Assembly: GCA_902589115.1 (NCBI GenBank)
Contig: CACIRS010000015.1
Coordinates: 1 to 32,604 of the forward strand
Length of the DNA stretch: 32,604 bases
Direction: 5' to 3'
DNA from: an uncultured Prochlorococcus sp.
GTDB taxonomy: Bacteria > Cyanobacteriota > Cyanobacteriia > PCC-6307 > Cyanobiaceae
The notes under the pieces were generated by a model. The model was not told where the DNA came from, did not search any database, and saw only the letters and a list, made by a program, of their open reading frames with translations. The first letter of the stretch is position 1. Every line of letters starts with the position of its first letter. The position numbers and the translations under genes were made by a program. Below, piece by piece: positions 28,653 to 32,604 of the stretch.

Positions 28653-28714
28653 TTCCCTAACACCCTTTTCTTTCCCTAACACCTTAGAAAAATTCCCTAA
28701 CATTTTCCCTAACA
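28653..28714 (+). repeat. Four direct repeats of TTCCCTAACA
   Basis: Perfect 10-base copies start at 28653, 28672, 28693 and 28705 (steps 19, 21, 12). These steps nearly equal the last three of the ATCCCACAACA array (18, 20, 12). Located 123 bases before the tRNA-Ser 3' end, inside the putative element. Confidence 0.85.
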
Positions 28715-28795
28715 CCAAAATGGGACCTACTGATCCTTTCTGGAACGAACTAAGAGTAAAAATCTCCTGAATTCGCCAAATTGAAGCAATAGTCG

Positions 28796-28821
28796 GACGT
28801 TCTGGGACTTTCTGGAACGTC
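28796..28821. repeat. Inverted repeat GACGTTC/GAACGTC beside tRNA-Ser
   Basis: A perfect 7-base inverted repeat (28796-28802, 28815-28821) has a 12-base spacer, 16 bases from the tRNA att-like site. TTTCTGGAACG occurs at 28737-28747 and again at 28809-28819, and a related TTCCTGGAACC lies at 27682-27692. These look like further recombinase or accessory-protein sites. Confidence 0.55.
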
Positions 28822-28838
28822 ATGGAACTTGCAAAAAA

Positions 28839-28923
28839 CGGAGAGGGTGGGATTCGAACCCACGGACAGTTACCCATCAAACGATTTCGAGTCGTTCGCT
28901 TTCGACCACTCAGCCACCTCTCC
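28839..28923 (-). tRNA. tRNA-Ser (CGA)
   Basis: On the minus strand GGAGAGG (28923-28917) pairs with CCTCTCC (28846-28840). The anticodon stem is AACGA/TCGTT around loop CTCGAAA with anticodon CGA (complement of 28887-28889). A long variable arm follows, as in class-II tRNAs, and the T-arm contains GGTTCGAATCC. The discriminator is G (28839). No CCA is encoded; six T follow the discriminator directly. Its 3' end appears to be an integration target. Confidence 0.97.
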
Positions 28924-29108
28924 AGGGGATATAAAACAATTAGCTCTATATTAAATCCTTCCAGAAGATATCAAGTTAATCTTTTATGAATAGATTTATA
29001 ATCCTCATATGTCTTTTCCAGATAAGCATAGAGTTTAACTATTTATAGATTCTTCAATAATTTGCAACTATTTTATCAAATAGACATACATTTTTAGTGA
29101 TAAGATTT

Positions 29109-30137
29109 CTATTCCCAGCCTGCTCTAGACATAAGCTTAATTGCTTTGGTATTAAATTTTCCTAATTGGTTGATAGTAACTTTATCAGGTCGAAATGATC
29201 CGAATTTCTTAACTTCTCTTGAGTTATTAACTCCAACTAAGGGATGTTCATATGTCGGCCCAGCAAGCCCCCTACTCCCATCTGGGGATGCAAGATATTC
29301 AAGCAATTGAATTGCTTCATCTTTGTTTCTTGCATACTTTGCCAAACCACCTGCGCTTACATTTACATGAGCAGGATCAGGTGTTATGACCTTCACTCTC
29401 TTAGCTAGAGACTTATCCTTAGAACCATTAACTCCTGCAAGCATTCTTGCCACATAGTAGTGATTTACTATCCCTACACCACATTGACCTTGAGCTACAG
29501 CACGAGTAAGTCCTATATCTCCTGGGAAATAAGGCTGAGAAACATTAGCAATCATTCCTTTCAGCCATTTCTTAGTAGATCCTTCTCCCTTTAAAACCAA
29601 CTGATCTGCTACAAGAGATTGATTGTAAGGACTATTCCTTTTGCGTAAACAAACTTTGCCTTTTAGAAAAGGTTTGGCCAAGTCTGAGTATGTTTGAATC
29701 TTGTCTATATCTATTTCATTAGGATTCGCCACCATTACTCGAACTCTTCTAGTAAGGGCATACCAGCGGCCTTGAGGATCACGATATTTTTCCGGGACTT
29801 CCTTATCTAATGTCGTAGACCTATAAGATTGGAGTAATCCAGCTTTAGCTGCATTACTGATTCTTGCTGCATCTACAAGTAAAATAACATCTGCATTGGA
29901 ATTTTTGCCTTCTCTTTTAAGTCTTTCAATTAAAGAAATTCCTGTTGCCTCAATAAGTCTGACCCTTATACCAGTTTCTTTAGAAAATTTCTTGAATATT
30001 TGTCTATCAGTATTGTAATGCCTGCCTGAATACACACGAACTTCCCTATCAGAAGCTTTGCTTTCGAGAGAAAGTAGAGAAAGAAAAGCTAAACTTGCTC
30101 CTAAAGCTGAGAGGGTGCATCTTCTGAATAAAGTCAT
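29109..30137 (-). CDS. futA: Iron(III)-binding periplasmic protein, FutA/IdiA type
   Basis: This substrate-binding protein of a Fe3+ ABC transporter is exported to the periplasm. The N-terminal signal starts MTLFRRCTLSALGASL and probably ends near ESKAS; its twin Arg makes Tat export possible, as known for FutA2. The mature domain shows VRVYSGRHYNTDRQIFKKF, NADVILLVDAARI, VGIVNHYYVARM (adjacent Tyr ligands) and ASPDGSRGLAGPTYEHPL, all typical. ATG at 30137 is preferred over TTG at 30143. It is divergent from the PKHD-type dioxygenase gene, a pairing that fits iron-responsive control. Permease and ATPase genes are not in the window. Confidence 0.93.
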   Translation of the reverse strand: MTLFRRCTLSALGASLAFLSLLSLESKASDREVRVYSGRHYNTDRQIFKKFSKETGIRVRLIEATGISLIERLKREGKNSNADVILLVDAARISNAAKAGLLQSYRSTTLDKEVPEKYRDPQGRWYALTRRVRVMVANPNEIDIDKIQTYSDLAKPFLKGKVCLRKRNSPYNQSLVADQLVLKGEGSTKKWLKGMIANVSQPYFPGDIGLTRAVAQGQCGVGIVNHYYVARMLAGVNGSKDKSLAKRVKVITPDPAHVNVSAGGLAKYARNKDEAIQLLEYLASPDGSRGLAGPTYEHPLVGVNNSREVKKFGSFRPDKVTINQLGKFNTKAIKLMSRAGWE

Positions 30138-30200
30138 TTCCAATAGACAAACAATTTTCTACTTATTACATTATCCAGATCTCAAAGGTCCATAAGGCAG

Positions 30201-30237
30201 TTGACTATTTGCTACATGATTTCGAATCAAATGATTC
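30201..30237. promoter_or_regulatory. Divergent promoter region with a palindrome, possible Fur site
   Basis: Between the iron-binding protein gene and the dioxygenase gene lie TTGACT (30201-30206) and the inverted repeat GAATC-AAAT-GATTC (30224-30237), placed where a -10 would be expected. On the minus strand GGATAATG, near 30174, is a -10-like element for futA. AT-rich palindromes in such promoters are often Fur sites; this is inference. Confidence 0.4.
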
Positions 30238-30287
30238 ATGCCTCCTCTATTTTCTCCGGCCAAAGCTCGTAATGAAAAATTAATTTA

Positions 30288-30953
30288 ATGGACTACTTAA
30301 CTCTTGCATTATTTGACAACGCATCTATTGATGCGTTAATTCAAAAACTCTTAGCAGAAAAAGCCTCCTGGGAAGACGGGAAAAAAACCGCTGGATTGCA
30401 AGCCGCAAAAGTGAAGAACAATCTTCAACTTGATCGCTCTTCAAAATCTTCAATAGAAAGTGCTGATTTCGTAGCAACCAATATAAGTTCTAATCAATTG
30501 ATCAAAAGTTTTGCTCTGCCAAGAAAAGTTCATGGAATAATGTTTACCAAAACCTCTACAGGACAAGGCTATGGACTGCATGTAGACAATGCCTATATGA
30601 GTACAGGAAGAAGCGACTTATCATTTACCGTGTTTCTTAGCGATCCACACCAATACAAGGGTGGAGAGCTTTGCCTTCAAACATTGCAAGGAAGCAAATT
30701 AATCAAACTTGAAAAAGGGCATATTGTTGTTTATCCAAGTACAAGTCTGCATTCAGTCCAGTCAGTTACAGAAGGAGAAAGATTGGCCTGTGTTGGATGG
30801 ATACAAAGCTATGTCCCAAGCTCTGAAGACAGAGAGAATCTTTTCAGATTGGATGCTGGCGCACGAGGATTACTTTCACAGAATGGTCGTTCTTCTGAGC
30901 TTGATTTGGTTTTTCAGGCTTATAGCAATCTCCTTCGCAGACTAGGGGACTAA
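30288..30953 (+). CDS. PKHD-type Fe(II)/2-oxoglutarate dioxygenase (PiuC/YbiX type)
   Basis: This 221-residue oxygenase carries the iron triad His98, Asp100 (YGLHVDNAYMS) and His155 (STSLHSVQSV), with Arg165 (EGERLACVGW) placed to bind 2-oxoglutarate. The jelly-roll core spans about 75-175. PiuC homologues are commonly iron-regulated and occur beside iron-uptake genes, as here. The substrate is unknown. The start is ATG at 30288; the gene is complete and at the usual length of about 220-225 residues. Confidence 0.92.
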   Translation: MDYLTLALFDNASIDALIQKLLAEKASWEDGKKTAGLQAAKVKNNLQLDRSSKSSIESADFVATNISSNQLIKSFALPRKVHGIMFTKTSTGQGYGLHVDNAYMSTGRSDLSFTVFLSDPHQYKGGELCLQTLQGSKLIKLEKGHIVVYPSTSLHSVQSVTEGERLACVGWIQSYVPSSEDRENLFRLDAGARGLLSQNGRSSELDLVFQAYSNLLRRLGD

Positions 30954-31048
30954 GAAAAGAAACCTTTGATACACCTTGATGTAGCTTTTTTGCAAACGGC
31001 TTGTTGCGGTCGAAGGCAAACTAAGGTTCTTAAGTTCTGATTCTTGAA

Positions 31049-31300
31049 ATGGGTAAGAAATCTCCTGTTGCCATTTTCATGGCTGCAACCGCTCTTCTAG
31101 CCACTAATGCATTGCAAACAAATTTGGTTAATGCTGGAGAGAAACATAAGCATAAAGATATGGGTGGATTAAAAGAATGGACAACTGATCAAGCAATTAA
31201 TGAAGAAAGTACTCCTGACAAAGCAGCAGCAGCAGCAGCCAAAAAGGCTAAAGAACAAGATATTTGCATTCCTATAGGAGAGGGAGAAAACTGCTGGTAA
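31049..31300 (+). CDS. Small exported protein, 83 residues
   Basis: This protein starts with a typical Sec signal peptide (MGKKSPVAIFMAATALLATN, cleavage probably after LVNAG or ATNA). The mature part is short and polar with KHKHKD and an alanine run coded by GCA repeats (31219-31239). It ends in CIPIGEGENCW, where two Cys could form a disulfide. I do not recognise the family. A strong terminator follows 26 bases after the stop. It faces the porin gene tail to tail. Confidence 0.78.
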   Translation: MGKKSPVAIFMAATALLATNALQTNLVNAGEKHKHKDMGGLKEWTTDQAINEESTPDKAAAAAAKKAKEQDICIPIGEGENCW

Positions 31301-31326
31301 AAAATAAACTTAAGAAGTTTTCGACT

Positions 31327-31358
31327 AAAAAAGTGCCTTAGTATTAAGGCACTTTTTT
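31327..31358. terminator. Bidirectional intrinsic terminator
   Basis: GTGCCTTA (31333-31340) and TAAGGCAC (31345-31352) pair around loop GTAT, flanked by A6 and T6. It works as a terminator for the small exported protein gene and also reads correctly from the minus strand. Confidence 0.9.
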
Positions 31359-31413
31359 ATTAAGTAAAAGTTGAAGTATTTAAATTTGCAATCACTTACC
31401 AATAAAAATTCTC

Positions 31414-31446
31414 AAAAAAATAAGCGCCTTCTTTGAAGGCGCTTAT
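31414..31446 (-). terminator. Terminator of the porin gene
   Basis: On the minus strand a 12-base-pair stem (complement of 31420-31431 with 31435-31446, core AAGCGCCTTC) with a 3-base loop is followed by about seven T. It lies 30 bases after the porin stop codon. Confidence 0.9.
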
Positions 31447-31475
31447 AGATTTTAAGAACTAATAAATAATCTAAA

Positions 31476-32604
31476 TTAGAACTTAAATGTGGTCTTAACA
31501 AGTCCACCAAAAATGTCGTCACTATTGTCAGAAGCACCGTTATATGTATCGGTACCACCAAAAATAGCTGGAGTAACTGTGATGTTGTCAGAAACCTTGA
31601 AGTCATAGTAAGCCTCCCAGACGAAGTTATCGTCAGCAGGATCACTAGAGTTTCCACGAATGTCGGTAGCATACTGACGCTGACCGAAAGCAACACCAGC
31701 GGTATTGCCATCAACGAAGGCATCTTTCCACATCAAACCAACCATCCACTGGGCTGTTGCTTCAGTGGAACCAGTTGCCTTGTCATCATCAACATTGGAG
31801 ATGTCATAGCCAAGCTGAATTGCAGGAACTGCACCTGTTTCAAGAGGCTTCCAATAAGCTCTTAATCCATAGCTAGTGGAGTTACCTGTGCGCTGGTCTC
31901 CAGCATCTGTTGAGTAGTAGTCATACCAGTTTTTGCAAGACTCTGCTCCATCGGTCTTGTTGCACATTTCTTTAGATACTGCCAAAGAAACTTGCCAACG
32001 GGGTGAACCATACTCAAGTTTGGTCAACCACTTGGACTGAGCATCAGTAAGGATACCGCCGCCATCTAGATCAGCTTTAGTAGCTCCCTTAGAAGCATAG
32101 TTAGTACTTACCGCCCATCTTGCCTGGCTGCGATCTTCAACTTGCTGAATCCAAGCGACACCAAAACCACCATCGGTACTGGAGCCATAAGCAGCACCAT
32201 TACCACCCAAAGCAAATTGCTTCAAGACTGGCTTATAGATGGAAGGAGCACTAGCCAACATGTAGTAGTTCTCGATCCTTGGACCAACCCAAACTTTGAA
32301 GGATTCTCCAACAGGGAATTGGTACCAAATCTTGTCTATATTCAAGGAGTTACCACTAGTGTTAGTAGCAGCTAGATAAGTACCTGTTTTCTTGTTGCCA
32401 AATGTCTGGCCAGAAACAAAGTTACCTGTCTTGATCCTTGTGTACAGCAAATCCTCTCCAGTGAAACTGGTATTTAGATTTATCTGTGTTGTGTAGTTGA
32501 AAGTAAGTGCCTCATTGTCATTATCGGCGTCGTTTTCAACAGCACCCATAACAAAAGTGGTTTTACCACTAAGTTTTGTGGTGGTTGAAAATTGACCAGC
32601 CTCA
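31476..32604 (-). CDS. SOM-type outer-membrane porin, 3' part (gene continues past the window)
   Basis: About 375 codons are open to the window edge, starting with EAGQFSTTTKLSGKTTFVMG. The family is the cyanobacterial SOM/OprB-like porin: an N-terminal SLH domain (outside the window) and a C-terminal beta barrel. Visible features are alternating amphipathic strands, Asp/Gly-rich loops, SFKVWVGPRIENYYML, and a C-terminal GGLVKTTFKF ending in Phe, the usual barrel-assembly signal. It allows small solutes through the outer membrane. The internal Met near 32549 is not the true start. In other Prochlorococcus, som mRNAs are repressed by the small RNA Yfr1, whose core motif occurs about 6 kb away. 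Confidence 0.9.
   Translation of the reverse strand, partial: EAGQFSTTTKLSGKTTFVMGAVENDADNDNEALTFNYTTQINLNTSFTGEDLLYTRIKTGNFVSGQTFGNKKTGTYLAATNTSGNSLNIDKIWYQFPVGESFKVWVGPRIENYYMLASAPSIYKPVLKQFALGGNGAAYGSSTDGGFGVAWIQQVEDRSQARWAVSTNYASKGATKADLDGGGILTDAQSKWLTKLEYGSPRWQVSLAVSKEMCNKTDGAESCKNWYDYYSTDAGDQRTGNSTSYGLRAYWKPLETGAVPAIQLGYDISNVDDDKATGSTEATAQWMVGLMWKDAFVDGNTAGVAFGQRQYATDIRGNSSDPADDNFVWEAYYDFKVSDNITVTPAIFGGTDTYNGASDNSDDIFGGLVKTTFKF

Larger units (their letters stand above)
27271..28849. mobile_element. Remnants of nested tRNA-Ser-targeted integrative elements
   Basis: Two partial copies of the tRNA-Ser 3' end (27271, 27643) and the intact tRNA (28837-28849) are in the same orientation. Between them are short direct-repeat arrays and one cargo-like membrane protein gene, but no recombinase. 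This matches the end structure of integrative elements that use tRNA genes as attachment sites; tycheposons, described from Prochlorococcus, are one such group. The outer unit would be 27271-27643 and the inner 27643-28849. Inferred from sequence layout only. Confidence 0.5.

Noticed and set aside
28560-28880. Minus-strand 106-codon frame
   Set aside because: Its start lies inside tRNA-Ser and its N-terminal WVRIPPSPF is the usual translation of a tRNA 3' end; the rest covers repeats.

Overview
The window looks like a chromosome segment of a low-light-adapted Prochlorococcus. The evidence is the low GC content, short spacers, the ClpR-ClpP3 pair, a SOM-type porin, a Yfr2-family RNA and many tiny lineage-specific proteins. 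I could not run a database search, so the strain is not assigned. Both tRNAs lack an encoded CCA end, and TTG/GTG starts are common.

Positions 1-19962 are a dense core region. It holds argD (3' part) and folC; a convergent minus-strand pair encoding an FAD-linked oxidase and a CodA-like amidohydrolase; tRNA-His; miaB and ddl; a small membrane protein and ftsQ; a J-domain membrane protein and ftsZ (cell wall and division block); the SRP RNA gene; panB converging on hemW; a PIN-TRAM membrane protein with clpR and clpP3; ilvC and cobD; and a minus-strand pair for surface polysaccharide (GT4 glycosyltransferase and sugar-phosphate transferase). Several junctions are 4-base stop/start overlaps, which suggests translational coupling.

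Positions 19963-28950 form a loosely packed variable region. It holds orphan small proteins, a TPR protein, an rpmG (L33) gene without rpsR, and a zinc-ribbon/rhomboid gene split by a frameshift at a run of seven A. Between 23.6 and 26.2 kb lies a cluster of five predicted small RNAs. Three carry ACTCCTCAC in the loop of a hairpin that is followed at once by a terminator. Two of these have the full Yfr1 11-mer ACTCCTCACAC, and the third shows compensatory changes in its stem. A Yfr2-family RNA next to the third copy carries GTGAGGAGT, the exact 9-base complement. As I recall, canonical Yfr1 is reported missing from some low-light Prochlorococcus, so these could be a reshaped and multiplied Yfr1 system.

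At 27.2-28.9 kb, next to tRNA-Ser(CGA), there are two partial copies of the tRNA 3' end and arrays of short direct repeats, with one membrane-protein gene as apparent cargo and no integrase. This looks like nested remnants of tRNA-targeting integrative elements. Arrays of two different repeat motifs keep nearly the same spacing, as expected for recombinase arm sites.

Positions 28950-32604 return to transport and surface functions. They hold a FutA/IdiA-type iron-binding protein divergent from a PKHD-type dioxygenase, a small exported protein, and the 3' part of a SOM porin. Porin mRNAs are the known targets of Yfr1.
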